In this document: positions 9,565 to 18,151 of the stretch, piece after piece
Numbering within the stretch: the stretch's first letter is position 1
How the letters are laid out: each line of letters starts with the position of its first letter
DNA from: Erythrobacter sp. F6033
Lineage (GTDB): Bacteria; Pseudomonadota; Alphaproteobacteria; Sphingomonadales; Sphingomonadaceae
Assembly (NCBI RefSeq): GCF_023016005.1
Contig: NZ_JALKAZ010000001.1
Coordinates: 1,922,001-1,986,000 of the forward strand
Length of the DNA stretch: 64,000 bases
Reading direction: 5' to 3'
Notes under the pieces: generated by a model
Seen by the model: only the letters and a program-made list of their open reading frames with translations
What the model was told of the DNA's origin: nothing
Database searches by the model: none
Position numbers and translations under genes: made by a program

Positions 9565-10176
9565 ATGGCATTCGCACTGATTGATCTTCCTTACCCCGAC
9601 ACCGCGCTGGAACCAGCCGTTTCGGCAAACACCCTTTCGTTCCACTACGGAAAGCATCATCAGGCCTACATCGACAAGATGAACGCTGCGATCGAGGGCA
9701 CCGATCACGCGGATAAATCGATGGAAGACATCGTTGCCGCTGCTCGTGGCAGCAACCAAGGGCTGTTCAACAACGCCGCGCAAAGCTGGAACCACGCGTT
9801 TTACTGGCACTCAATGGCCGCCGAAGAAACCGCGCCTTCGGATGAATTGAAGGCCAAGATCGACGCCGCATTCGGCTCGGTCGAAGAGCTCAAGACACAG
9901 CTTAAAGATCGCGGTGCTGGCCACTTCGCCAGCGGCTGGGTCTGGCTCGCCGAAAAGAATGGCGAGCTCAGCATCGAAGAAACACATGACGGCGACACGC
10001 TGGCCGACAGCGGCTTCAACCCGCTGTTGACCGTCGACGTGTGGGAGCACGCCTACTACCTCGATCACCAGAACAAGCGCCCGGCCTATCTGGATGCGGT
10101 TGTCGGATCGAAGCTCAACTGGGCATTCGCTAGCGAAAACCTCGCTCGGGGATCTGCTTGGACTTATCCTGCATAA
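9565..10176 (+). CDS. sodB: Iron superoxide dismutase
   Basis: 203 residues, standard length. Converts superoxide to hydrogen peroxide and oxygen. Metal ligands are in place: His27 (FHYGKHHQAY), His77 (WNHAFYW), Asp158 and His162 (DVWEHAYY). The Gln preceding the WNHAFYW region (NNAAQSWNHAFYW) and the overall pattern favour Fe over Mn, and there is no signal peptide. AGAGAGG precedes the ATG. A strong terminator follows. Likely monocistronic. Confidence 0.96.
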   Translation: MAFALIDLPYPDTALEPAVSANTLSFHYGKHHQAYIDKMNAAIEGTDHADKSMEDIVAAARGSNQGLFNNAAQSWNHAFYWHSMAAEETAPSDELKAKIDAAFGSVEELKTQLKDRGAGHFASGWVWLAEKNGELSIEETHDGDTLADSGFNPLLTVDVWEHAYYLDHQNKRPAYLDAVVGSKLNWAFASENLARGSAWTYPA

Positions 10177-10201
10177 GTACTCAGATAGTTTGTTGAATTT
10201 C

Positions 10202-10242
10202 AAACCCGGGTCGCAGCGATGCGATCCGGGTTTTCATTTTTG
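10202..10242 (+). terminator. Rho-independent terminator of sodB
   Basis: A 14-bp stem, 10202-10215 with 10220-10233 (one G-U pair), closed by a GCGA tetraloop and followed by a T-rich run (CATTTTT). Confidence 0.92.
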
Positions 10243-10257
10243 GACCGAACTCCAGAA

Positions 10258-10276
10258 TTGATTACCGACTAATCAA
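10258..10276. promoter_or_regulatory. Palindromic operator-like site
   Basis: TTGATTACCGACTAATCAA is a perfect inverted repeat of 7-bp arms with a 5-bp centre. It lies 16 bases after the sodB terminator and 66 bases before the beta-helix lipoprotein start, where an operator would be expected. The binding protein is unknown; the spacing does not fit an FNR box. Confidence 0.5.
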
Positions 10277-10341
10277 CTGAAAAATAGAACGGTTCCTAGA
10301 CCATCTCACACCATATCGACTAAACTGCGTATGGGTCGAAA

Positions 10342-12222
10342 ATGGAAATTGATGTGTTCGAAACTTCTCGAAGATCTGTCTTGCGCGGAGCAGCAGGCGC
10401 TGGTGCATTTGTGCTGACAGGGTGCGGAGGCTCTGGATCAAATTCCAACCCTACGCCGCCAACTTCTGGCCCTGGAGGGCCGCCTCCTGCTCAGCCCCCT
10501 TTTTCAACGGCGGCAATCCGACCTAGCCGGCCCCAATATACCGAACAGGTATCGGCTCCTCCGGCCGCGCCGTTTGAAGTCGGCATGGACATCAACTGGT
10601 TCGTGGATGCAAGCAATGGAGATGATAGTGCGGTGGGTAGTGAAGCAGCGCCGCTGCGCACACTCGATCGGGCGCGCGAATTAGCTGGATCAACGGATGT
10701 GATCGGTCTCCATCGGGGGCAAACGCACTTCCGGTCACCCAGCTCTACTCTCGGATCTTTGATCACCCAGAGCGTGGTGGGGTATGGCGACTCCGTTCTT
10801 CCGGCGACTTTATCCGGCGGCCAATCACTGCTTCGGTTAGGGTTTATCTCTCAAGGCAACGGCATTTACCGGACGACAATTTCACTTGCACGCGCGCATC
10901 AACCCGGCGGCTCGGGCATATCCGGCACTGCCACTACTTATCCATTCCTAAGGCTTGGCGACGAATATTTCGAATGGATTGTTGGGCAACCCACCATCGC
11001 AGACAATCTCAATGCTTTGGCGGTCCGTTCGGGGCCAGCGTTCTGCATGAATGTGTCGGGATCAAGCACCCCCGATTTGCGCCACGACATCTCGGCCAGC
11101 ACAGAGTTTGACCTGTTCGTTCGGCTTCAGGATGGCGGCGATCCGTCAGGTCTACCGCTCATCGCGATGTCACATCCCGCTGTCTATTCTTGGGAGCGGG
11201 GTCTCTTGCAGGATCTTTGCCTGAGAGATGCTTGGTCCAAAGACACCGCGGGAACCGACCCGATGAGCACAGCGATACCGACTTTGCGACGCGTCGAAAT
11301 TTTGGGCGCAGGGACACATGCCTGGGTCGGCCCCTGCAACGTCGACGGATACCGCGCGCGCGGTCTGCCAAGACCCGGAATGTTCGGCTTCGACGAAGGT
11401 CGATCCGCAGGCGCTGGGTTGAACCTGTTCAGCATATTGAATCGTCCTGACCAGGTCATCGATGTTCGCGGTCTGGATATCGAAGGGTTTGGTACGGCGC
11501 TTTACGGGCATTCCAGCTCTCAAAGTCAGACGATCGCGAAACGGGTCGATGTCACCGAAACCGAGCAAGAGGGTTTTGCACTTTTCCGAGTGCGCAATTG
11601 CGGCACCGCAATCCAATTTGATGCCAACAATGGCAACACCGTGGTCCCCGAAGGCATCAGCGTAACATGCGAAGTCGATATCACAGATGTCGAGGTCGCG
11701 ATGAGAACCGAAGGACCTGCATCTTTGGATAATGGCGGCACCGTTATTTACAGCTCGATCCAGAAGAACAAACATAACCTTTCAACGATGCGCAATGGCA
11801 ATGCCGATCACACTTATCGCGGCATCACGTTCTTTTCCCCGAACAACACCGTGCGTGACTTCACGCGGGACCTTTCGATTGTTCAGGGCGTGCCGTCTCG
11901 AACGCCCACCCTCACGCTGGAGAATTGCACGCTTCCGCTTCACCCGGATTTTGCGTTTAAGATCGGATCTGGCGGGGCCAGCGAAGGCTTCTTCAACCTG
12001 CGATTGGTCGGCTCCACCGTGATCGGAGACTCGTTTGATTCCTTGCGCAGGCGATATCCGGCCACCTTCAGCGCGACCAATGATGTCGCGTTCGCATTCG
12101 GCGACCTCAGATCGAAACGCGATGTGCGCGAGCGACTGAGCAGCAACGGCGTCGCGAACACAATCGCCGAAAGCACAACGCTGTTGCGGAATGACGGATC
12201 GGCCGCCGAACGGCCCGGTTAA
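10342..12222 (+). CDS. Tat-exported lipoprotein with right-handed beta-helix region
   Basis: 626 residues. The N-terminus carries a twin-arginine signal (SRRSVLRGAAGAGAFVL) ending in lipobox LTGC, followed by a Gly/Ser/Pro-rich linker, so export of a folded, lipid-anchored protein is predicted. WFVDASNGDDSAVGSEAAP and PLRTLDRARELAGSTDVIGLHRGQTHFR match the first rungs of pectate-lyase-like parallel beta-helix proteins; the middle has irregular helix-like repeats. No catalytic residues could be assigned. Possible roles are binding or cleaving a polysaccharide. The start ATG has only a weak ribosome site. It converges on the AbgT transporter gene with 11 bases between. Confidence 0.75.
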   Translation: MEIDVFETSRRSVLRGAAGAGAFVLTGCGGSGSNSNPTPPTSGPGGPPPAQPPFSTAAIRPSRPQYTEQVSAPPAAPFEVGMDINWFVDASNGDDSAVGSEAAPLRTLDRARELAGSTDVIGLHRGQTHFRSPSSTLGSLITQSVVGYGDSVLPATLSGGQSLLRLGFISQGNGIYRTTISLARAHQPGGSGISGTATTYPFLRLGDEYFEWIVGQPTIADNLNALAVRSGPAFCMNVSGSSTPDLRHDISASTEFDLFVRLQDGGDPSGLPLIAMSHPAVYSWERGLLQDLCLRDAWSKDTAGTDPMSTAIPTLRRVEILGAGTHAWVGPCNVDGYRARGLPRPGMFGFDEGRSAGAGLNLFSILNRPDQVIDVRGLDIEGFGTALYGHSSSQSQTIAKRVDVTETEQEGFALFRVRNCGTAIQFDANNGNTVVPEGISVTCEVDITDVEVAMRTEGPASLDNGGTVIYSSIQKNKHNLSTMRNGNADHTYRGITFFSPNNTVRDFTRDLSIVQGVPSRTPTLTLENCTLPLHPDFAFKIGSGGASEGFFNLRLVGSTVIGDSFDSLRRRYPATFSATNDVAFAFGDLRSKRDVRERLSSNGVANTIAESTTLLRNDGSAAERPG

Positions 12223-12233
12223 CCCCGCACCAG

Positions 12234-13850
12234 TCAGCCCGCGACCGTATAGTAAGTCGGCGATCCCGGCCCGACGGGGATGCCGAGCACGAACGTCCAC
12301 AGATAGAAGAAGATCGACCAGAAAAAGAGGAAGAACATCGTGTAGGGCAGCATCATCGCGATCAGCGTGCCCACGCCCAAATCTTTCTTATACCGCGTAG
12401 CCCAAGCCAGAATCAGCCCGAAATAGCTCATCATCGGCGTGATGATATTGGTCGTGCTGTCCCCGATCCGGTACGCCGCCTGAATAGTCTCTGGCGCATA
12501 TCCGATCAGCATCAGCATCGGCACGAAAATCGGCGCGGTCACCGCCCATTGCGCGCTCGCGGAACCCAATGACAGATTGATCACCGCGCATAGCAGGATG
12601 AACAGGAAGAAGATCATCGGACCAGTCATGCCGGTTTCGACGAGGAACGTTGCCCCCGTCACCGCCGTGATCGCGCCCAGATTGGTCCAGCCGAAAAACG
12701 CCACAAATTGCGCGGCGAAGAACACCAGCACGATGTAAAGGCCGAGCGACGACAAAGCCGCCGCCATGGCGTCAATCACATCGCGGTCGGTCTTCATCGT
12801 GCCCGTCGCGCGGCCATAGGCGTATCCAATCGCGACGAAGAAGATGAAAATCCATACCACAAACCCATCAAAGAACGGCGAGTCCATCCGGTCGCCATCC
12901 TCCGCATTGCGCAATATACCCCATTCCGGGATCAACGTAATCGCCATCAGGGCCAGCACCCCGATCAGAGCGATCCCAGCCCAGCGCAGCCCCTTGCGCT
13001 CGGTATCGGTCAGCGGCTGCATCATCCCGTCATCCAGGATCGTCGGATCCGCCTTGCTCGAATCGTATTCGCCCAGCTTTGGCTCGACGATATAGATGCT
13101 CACCAGCGAACCGATGATCGCCACGAGGAAGGTTGAGGCGAACATGAAATACCAGTTTGCCGTCGCCAGCACGGTGTAATCCGGGTCGATCAGCTGCGCG
13201 GCTTCTTGCGTGATACCGGCCAGCAGCGGGTCGATTGTCCCGATCAGCAGGTTCGCGCTGTATCCGCCTGAAACGCCCGCAAAGGCCGCCGCCATGCCGG
13301 CTAGTGGATGCCGCCCGAGCGCATAATAGATCGCCCCGCCCAGCGGGATAAGCACAACATAGCCCACCTCGCTCGCGGTGTTCGAAATGATGCCCGCAAA
13401 CACAATCGCGACCGTCACCAGCTTGGGCGGCGCGCCCATGACGAGGCTGCGCACAGCCGCGCTCAGCAAGCCCGATTTCTCCGCCACGCCCACGCCCAGC
13501 ATCGCGACCAGCACCACACCCAGCGGCGCAAAGCCGGTGAAGTTATCGACCAGCCCGGTGAATATCCGCCGCACCCCGTCGCCATCCATCAGGCTGACGG
13601 CGCGGATCATGCCGTCCTCGGCCACGCCCTTTGCGCCCAATGGCCGCGGATCGTCCACCGCCACACCGAGATATCCGAACAGGCCGGACAGCAGCACGAT
13701 GCCCACCGCCAGCAGGGCAAACAAAGTCACCGGATGCGGCAGCAAATTGCCCAGCCATTCCACCCCGTCGAGGAAGCGTGTGAAAGCGTTCTTCTTCGCT
13801 GGCTGCGCGGTCGCTGCGTTGTTCTCTGGGGTGGATTGCCCGGTGGCCAT
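12234..13850 (-). CDS. AbgT family transporter
   Basis: 538-residue polytopic inner-membrane protein of the AbgT family (p-aminobenzoyl-glutamate uptake in E. coli; sulfonamide efflux reported for MtrF-like members). Family features include FLDGVEWLGNLLPHPVTLFALLAVG at the N-terminus (split here by the family loop), GYSANLLIGTIDPLLAGITQEAA and a C-terminal segment GDSTTNIITPMMSYFGLILAWA. The start ATG 13850 has GGAG 9 bases upstream. Substrate cannot be assigned. Divergently placed relative to nothing close; the TetR gene upstream is on the same strand, 100 bases away. Confidence 0.9.
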   Translation of the reverse strand: MATGQSTPENNAATAQPAKKNAFTRFLDGVEWLGNLLPHPVTLFALLAVGIVLLSGLFGYLGVAVDDPRPLGAKGVAEDGMIRAVSLMDGDGVRRIFTGLVDNFTGFAPLGVVLVAMLGVGVAEKSGLLSAAVRSLVMGAPPKLVTVAIVFAGIISNTASEVGYVVLIPLGGAIYYALGRHPLAGMAAAFAGVSGGYSANLLIGTIDPLLAGITQEAAQLIDPDYTVLATANWYFMFASTFLVAIIGSLVSIYIVEPKLGEYDSSKADPTILDDGMMQPLTDTERKGLRWAGIALIGVLALMAITLIPEWGILRNAEDGDRMDSPFFDGFVVWIFIFFVAIGYAYGRATGTMKTDRDVIDAMAAALSSLGLYIVLVFFAAQFVAFFGWTNLGAITAVTGATFLVETGMTGPMIFFLFILLCAVINLSLGSASAQWAVTAPIFVPMLMLIGYAPETIQAAYRIGDSTTNIITPMMSYFGLILAWATRYKKDLGVGTLIAMMLPYTMFFLFFWSIFFYLWTFVLGIPVGPGSPTYYTVAG

Positions 13851-13950
13851 GTGATGCTGCTCCGATAGTCGTTCCCCTTGCGGGTAGCGCGCAGGCTAGT
13901 CGGGTCAAGCTGAATAGGACGATGGCGGAGACAATACCGGGCTGTGCACC

Positions 13951-14556
13951 TCACTCCAGAATCATACGACACCTCTGATTAAGTTCGGCCTTCATCGTGG
14001 CCGCATCCAATCCAGCGCGAGCCCGAAACACAAAACCCTGGCGCAAATCGAACAGCAACCGTGCGCGCGCCAAAACTGGGAAGTCGCTAGCAAGATTTCC
14101 CAGCTCGACTTCTTGCGCGAACCGAGCGGCCAGTCTTTCGTCGGTGTCTTTGATCGCATCTGCAAGCAGCTGATCAACTCCTTCAACCTCGCCGGCGGTG
14201 GTCGCCACGCATGAACTGAGGAAGCACCCCTTCGCACCGCTTTCGTGCGCTGTGGCATAATCAATTGCGGCAATCATAAATGCACGAACGGCTTTGCCGA
14301 TGTCAGGCTCAGCCTCAAACGCGACCAGTGGGGCGCAGGCGTCGTTGCTAGCATAAGCATCGATTGCCTTGAGGTAGAGCTGACGTTTGTCCCCGAATGC
14401 AGCGTAGAGGCTGGGGCCGCTTATCCCCATAGCATCGGTCAAATCCTTCATAGAAGCGCCGTCATAACCCTTGGTCCAAAAGGTGCTGACCGCCGCCATC
14501 ATCGCCTCGTCCGCGTCGAATTTCCGAGGTCTTCCGATCTTTTTTGTATCGTTCAT
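13951..14556 (-). CDS. TetR/AcrR family transcriptional regulator
   Basis: 201 residues. N-terminal helix-turn-helix domain (GRPRKFDADEAMMAAVSTFW, then GYDGASMKDLTDAMG and SGPSLYAAFGDKRQLYLKA) and a ligand-binding C-terminal half. The effector domain contains GCFLSSC, a CxxxC pair at a position where many relatives have a single Cys; a redox role is possible but unproven. It is divergent from the peroxiredoxin-like operon with 66 bases between starts, the standard arrangement for a repressor of that operon. Confidence 0.92.
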   Translation of the reverse strand: MNDTKKIGRPRKFDADEAMMAAVSTFWTKGYDGASMKDLTDAMGISGPSLYAAFGDKRQLYLKAIDAYASNDACAPLVAFEAEPDIGKAVRAFMIAAIDYATAHESGAKGCFLSSCVATTAGEVEGVDQLLADAIKDTDERLAARFAQEVELGNLASDFPVLARARLLFDLRQGFVFRARAGLDAATMKAELNQRCRMILE

Positions 14557-14566
14557 TACATTTCTC

Positions 14567-14594
14567 TTGACTAGTTCATTTCTTATTTTATATG
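14567..14594 (+). promoter_or_regulatory. Putative promoter of the peroxiredoxin-like operon with TetR operator candidate
   Basis: TTGACT (14567-14572), 16-bp spacer, TATATG (14589-14594). The imperfect dyad TTGACTAGTTCA (centre ACTAGT) overlaps the -35 element, so a bound TetR protein would block it. AAGGAG lies 6 bases before the ATG at 14623. Confidence 0.5.
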
Positions 14595-14622
14595 GATCGT
14601 TACATAAATCAAGGAGCTTGCT

Positions 14623-15156
14623 ATGAAATCCGTTAAACCCCAGCCTGAATCACCCTTCCCTGACATCATTGTACCGCTGCTTAGCGGTGGTGAGATTGCA
14701 TTGGGCAAAGCAGCCAAGCCAGAAAACTGGCAGATGGTCGTCGTCTATCGCGGCAAGCATTGCCCCCTGTGCACGCGTTACCTCAACGAATTGGAGGCGG
14801 TCGTTCCGCAACTGGCCGAGTTGGGCGTCGAAGTGGTGGCGGTGTCTGCCGACCCGCAGGAGCGGGCGATGACGCATCTGGCCGAAATCCCGCACAGCTT
14901 CCCGGTCGGATTTGATCTTTCAATCGAGCAAATGCAGCAGCTTGGGCTGTATATTTCCCATCCTCGCTCCCCAGAGGAATCCGATAGGCCGTTCGCTGAA
15001 CCGGGTCTGTTCGTCGTAAATGAGGAAGGCCATCTCCAGATCGTCGACCTCTCAAACATTCCCTTCGCGCGGCCTGACCTAAACGCAATGGTTCAAGGCA
15101 TCGGCTTCGTCCGTAATCCTGCAAACAATTACCCGATCCGCGGCACATTTGCCTGA
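14623..15156 (+). CDS. Peroxiredoxin-like AhpC/TSA-fold protein
   Basis: 177 residues with a thioredoxin-fold redoxin core. MVVVYRGKHCPLCTRYL contains the active-site pair Cys47-Pro-Leu-Cys50; EVVAVSADPQERAM and GLFVVNEEGHLQIVD are the usual beta strands. Because it has CxxC rather than the TxxC of classical peroxiredoxins, it may act as a peroxidase or as a thiol-disulfide reductase. First gene of an operon with the DoxX-like and SnoaL-like genes, behind a divergent TetR gene and a strong ribosome site. Confidence 0.87.
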   Translation: MKSVKPQPESPFPDIIVPLLSGGEIALGKAAKPENWQMVVVYRGKHCPLCTRYLNELEAVVPQLAELGVEVVAVSADPQERAMTHLAEIPHSFPVGFDLSIEQMQQLGLYISHPRSPEESDRPFAEPGLFVVNEEGHLQIVDLSNIPFARPDLNAMVQGIGFVRNPANNYPIRGTFA

Positions 15157-15199
15157 TCAAGCGGACCAACTCTCTTCCTAATCAACAGAAAGTTTTGTC

Positions 15200-15616
15200 A
15201 TGTCCCTACCGACTAAAGCGGCCTACTGGCTCTCCACTGGCATCCTGATCTTCCTGCTCAGCTGGGCAGCCGGATCCTATCATATTATCCACGAAACGCA
15301 GGCCGGCTTCTTCGAGGCGTTCGGCTACCCAACATATCTCGTCTACCCGCTCGCATATTTGAAAATTATAGCGGTGCTGGTGATCGTGAGCCACCGCTAC
15401 AATGACCTGCGCGATATGGTCTACGCCGCCTACTTCCTCAACATGATCTTGGCGCTGGTTGGCCACATCGTATATGGCGATTTTTACGGACATGCTGTGG
15501 TCGGATTGATCGCCATTCCGATCTCCTATCTTTTGGGCAATTCCGTGCGCGGCCGCCCGCAACGCAATTTCTTTGGTCGGTGGACAGGCCAGCCCGGTGA
15601 AGGAGAAAGCAAGTGA
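15200..15616 (+). CDS. DoxX-like small membrane protein
   Basis: 138 residues with four hydrophobic helices (ILIFLLSWAAGSY; YPLAYLKIIAVLVIVS; YAAYFLNMILALVGHIV; VVGLIAIPISYLLG). The layout and the tyrosine-rich first loop fit the DoxX_2 family, often found with redox genes. Function not known. The stop overlaps the start of the next gene (GTGA), so it is coupled to the SnoaL-like gene. Confidence 0.82.
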   Translation: MSLPTKAAYWLSTGILIFLLSWAAGSYHIIHETQAGFFEAFGYPTYLVYPLAYLKIIAVLVIVSHRYNDLRDMVYAAYFLNMILALVGHIVYGDFYGHAVVGLIAIPISYLLGNSVRGRPQRNFFGRWTGQPGEGESK

Positions 15617-16008
15617 GCCATTCTGACAATTCTGCGACGCAAGTTCGCCAAGCAATTGAATCGCTGATTCAGGCCGGCACGACATTCGATGTCGACCAGC
15701 TCGACCGTATCTATCACCCCTCCTTGCAGGTCGTTATGACGAATGCGGAGGGGGAGACCAACATCGCTGACAAGCAAGCGTTCAAATCGTTGTTTCAATC
15801 GAAACGCGAAGCGGGTGAGGCCCCGCTCAACACATGGGCTGCTTTTGACCATATCGAGGCAGATGGTGACACCGCCCATGTGTTGATACGCCGACGGGTG
15901 AAGCTGCTCGACGATGAGCAGGATATCACCCTGAGTATCGACCTGATCCACGAGAACGCGCGCTGGCAAGTAACCCGCGAGGTCATTTTCACTCACCCAC
16001 CTGCGTGA
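15613..16008 (+). CDS. NTF2/SnoaL-like protein
   Basis: 131 residues. The opening helix, TFDVDQLDRIYHPSLQVVM, and the closing sheet (HVLIRRRVKLLDDEQDITLSIDLIHENARWQVTREVIF, read as consecutive strands) fit the cone-shaped NTF2-like fold used by isomerases, hydrolases and ligand-binding proteins. Starts at GTG 15613 inside the upstream stop; AAGGAGAAAGC supplies the ribosome site. Its end overlaps uvrC by 16 bases in the convergent direction. No catalytic residues assigned. Confidence 0.78.
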   Translation: MSHSDNSATQVRQAIESLIQAGTTFDVDQLDRIYHPSLQVVMTNAEGETNIADKQAFKSLFQSKREAGEAPLNTWAAFDHIEADGDTAHVLIRRRVKLLDDEQDITLSIDLIHENARWQVTREVIFTHPPA

Positions 16009-17936
16009 TAAAAATCGTAGACCTGCTGCGCCACTTTCTCACTCACGCCCGGCGCGCGTTGCAAGTCTTCTAGCGCCGCTGCGCGCACTTTGCTGGCTGT
16101 GCCGAAATGCAGCAGCAGTGCGCGCTTGCGGGCCGGGCCGATGCCGGGGATTTCGTCCAGCGGGCTGGCGGTGATCGCTTTGCTGCGTTTTGCGCGGTGC
16201 GCGCCGATGACATAGCGGTGCACTTCATCGCGCAGATTTTGCAGGTGGAACAATAACGGCGAATTGGTCGGCAGCATCTTCTCCCGCCCATCGGGGAAGT
16301 GGAACACTTCGCGCCCCTCGCGCCCGTGATGCGGCCCCTTGGCGATGCCGATCACCGGCACGTCATCAATGCCCAGTTCGCCCAGCACAGATTGCACGCT
16401 CGACATCTGGCCCTTGCCGCCATCGATCAGGACAAGATCGGGCCACACGCCGTCGCGCTCACGGTCGGGATCGTCCTTCATCGCGCGGGTAAAGCGGCGT
16501 TCCATCACTTCGCGCATCATGCCGAAATCGTCATTGGTCTGCGCGGTTTTGATGTTGAATTTGCGGTATTGCGATTTCTCGAAGCCCTCCGGCCCCGCAA
16601 CCACCATCGCACCCACGGCCTTCGCGCCCTGGATATGCGAGTTGTCATAGACCTCGACCCGCTCCGGCGGCGCGTCGAGTTCAAGGAATTCTGCCATTTC
16701 GCGGCCAATCTTGGCGCGGGTACCCTTTTCCGCCAGCCGCCGTTCCAGCGCCTCAACAGCGTTGCGGCTCGCCTGCTCCATCAGCCTGCGCCGGTCGCCG
16801 CGCTGAGGCACGGAAAGCTGCACTTTCTTCTCGGCCACTTCCGACAAGGCCGCTTCGATCAGCTCGCTTTCGGGCAAGTCGCGGTCGACCAGCACGGTCG
16901 ATGGCGGCGGCACTTCCTCGTAGAATTGCAGCATGACGTTGGAGAGGACCTGCGCCTCCTCCACGTCTTTCGTGTGGCTAGGGAAGAAGGCGCGGTGGCC
17001 CCAGTTTTGCCCACCGCGAATGAAGAACGCCTGCACCGCGATATGCCCGCCCTTGGCCGCGAGCGCGAAGACATCCGCGTCCCCCACACCGCTGGCATTG
17101 ATCGCCTGCGACCCTTGAATAAAGGTTGCCGCGCGCAGGCGGTCTCTCAGGATTGCAGCGGTTTCAAAGTCCAGCTCCTCTGCAGCCTTCGCCATCTGTT
17201 TTTCAAGGTCGGCTTGAACCTGCCCAGATTTGCCCGCGAGGAAGTCCTTCGCCTGTTTGACCAGCCCCTCGTAATCATCCTCGCTGATGCGGCCCACGCA
17301 CGGCGCGGAGCACCGCTTGATCTGGTACAGCAGGCATGGCCGATCGCGGTTGTTGAAGAAGCTGTCGGTGCAATTCCTCAGCAGGAACAGCTTTTGCAGG
17401 GCATTGAGCGTGGTGTTGACGCTGCCCGCGCTGGCAAATGGGCCGTAATAATTCCCCTTCGCCTTGCGTGCGCCGCGATGTTTGTGGATGCGCGGGAAGG
17501 CGTGATCGGACCGCAGCAGGATAAACGGGAAGCTCTTGTCATCGCGCAGCAGCACGTTGAACGGCGGGCGAAACCGCTTGATCAGCTGCGCTTCGAGCAG
17601 CAGCGCCTCAGCCTCGGAATTGGTGGTGATAATCTCCATGCTGCGGCATTGGCTCACCATCCGCTGCAGCCGGCCTGTCAGTCCGTTGATTTGCGTGTAG
17701 TTCGCGACCCTCGCCTTGAGCGAGCGGGCCTTCCCCACATACAGAACATCGCCGCGCGTATCGAGCATGCGGTACACGCCGGGCACGGGTTTCAGCGTCT
17801 TCACCGTATCCCGGATCGCCTCGACACCCGCTTCAAGGTTCGGCTGAGCAGACGCGACGGTATAGGCCGCGCGCTCCTCATTGAAACGCTCGGCCCCGTG
17901 CGGATTGGAAGGTTTGCCTGCCGGGGTTTTAGCCAT
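15993..17936 (-). CDS. uvrC: UvrABC excinuclease subunit C
   Basis: 647 residues, full length. Makes both incisions around bulky DNA lesions in nucleotide excision repair. Domains in order: GIY-YIG nuclease (PGVYRMLDTRGDVLYVGKA, about residues 52-70), a Cys-rich segment (CTDSFFNNRDRPCLLYQIKRCSAPCVG region), a UVR helix pair (DLEKQMAKAAEELDFETAA), an RNase H-like endonuclease domain with DNSHIQG and LVLIDGGKGQ, and a C-terminal helix-hairpin-helix (IPGIGPARKRALLLHFG). Confidence 0.97.
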   Translation of the reverse strand: MAKTPAGKPSNPHGAERFNEERAAYTVASAQPNLEAGVEAIRDTVKTLKPVPGVYRMLDTRGDVLYVGKARSLKARVANYTQINGLTGRLQRMVSQCRSMEIITTNSEAEALLLEAQLIKRFRPPFNVLLRDDKSFPFILLRSDHAFPRIHKHRGARKAKGNYYGPFASAGSVNTTLNALQKLFLLRNCTDSFFNNRDRPCLLYQIKRCSAPCVGRISEDDYEGLVKQAKDFLAGKSGQVQADLEKQMAKAAEELDFETAAILRDRLRAATFIQGSQAINASGVGDADVFALAAKGGHIAVQAFFIRGGQNWGHRAFFPSHTKDVEEAQVLSNVMLQFYEEVPPPSTVLVDRDLPESELIEAALSEVAEKKVQLSVPQRGDRRRLMEQASRNAVEALERRLAEKGTRAKIGREMAEFLELDAPPERVEVYDNSHIQGAKAVGAMVVAGPEGFEKSQYRKFNIKTAQTNDDFGMMREVMERRFTRAMKDDPDRERDGVWPDLVLIDGGKGQMSSVQSVLGELGIDDVPVIGIAKGPHHGREGREVFHFPDGREKMLPTNSPLLFHLQNLRDEVHRYVIGAHRAKRSKAITASPLDEIPGIGPARKRALLLHFGTASKVRAAALEDLQRAPGVSEKVAQQVYDFYHAGG

Positions 17937-18024
17937 GGGCCACAGATAGGGCGCATGGCGCCGCGATGGAAGCGCCGCAGCACATCATCCCACAGGCGCT
18001 CGATAGAGCCCTATCGCGACGCAA

Positions 18025-18052
18025 TTGAATAGAAACGACCAAAAAATACAAT
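18025..18052 (+). promoter_or_regulatory. Putative promoter of the haem peroxidase gene
   Basis: TTGAAT (18025-18030), 16-bp spacer, TACAAT (18047-18052) in an AT-rich intergenic stretch. It would leave a leader of about 90 bases before the peroxidase start. A short dyad CGATAG-AGCC-CTATCG (18001-18016) lies just upstream. Confidence 0.45.
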
Positions 18053-18151
18053 ACGGATGATTGAAATAGGTATTTACTGCAAAAATCAGCGAATCTGATC
18101 ACGATAAAAATAATAATGGGTTGCCTAACGACACTAACTGGAGGCAATCGC

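Noticed and set aside
16299..18032. Long open frame on the + strand opposite uvrC
   Set aside because: Its translation is rich in Arg, His and Ala without motifs, and uvrC on the other strand is full length with all domains. Typical high-GC shadow.
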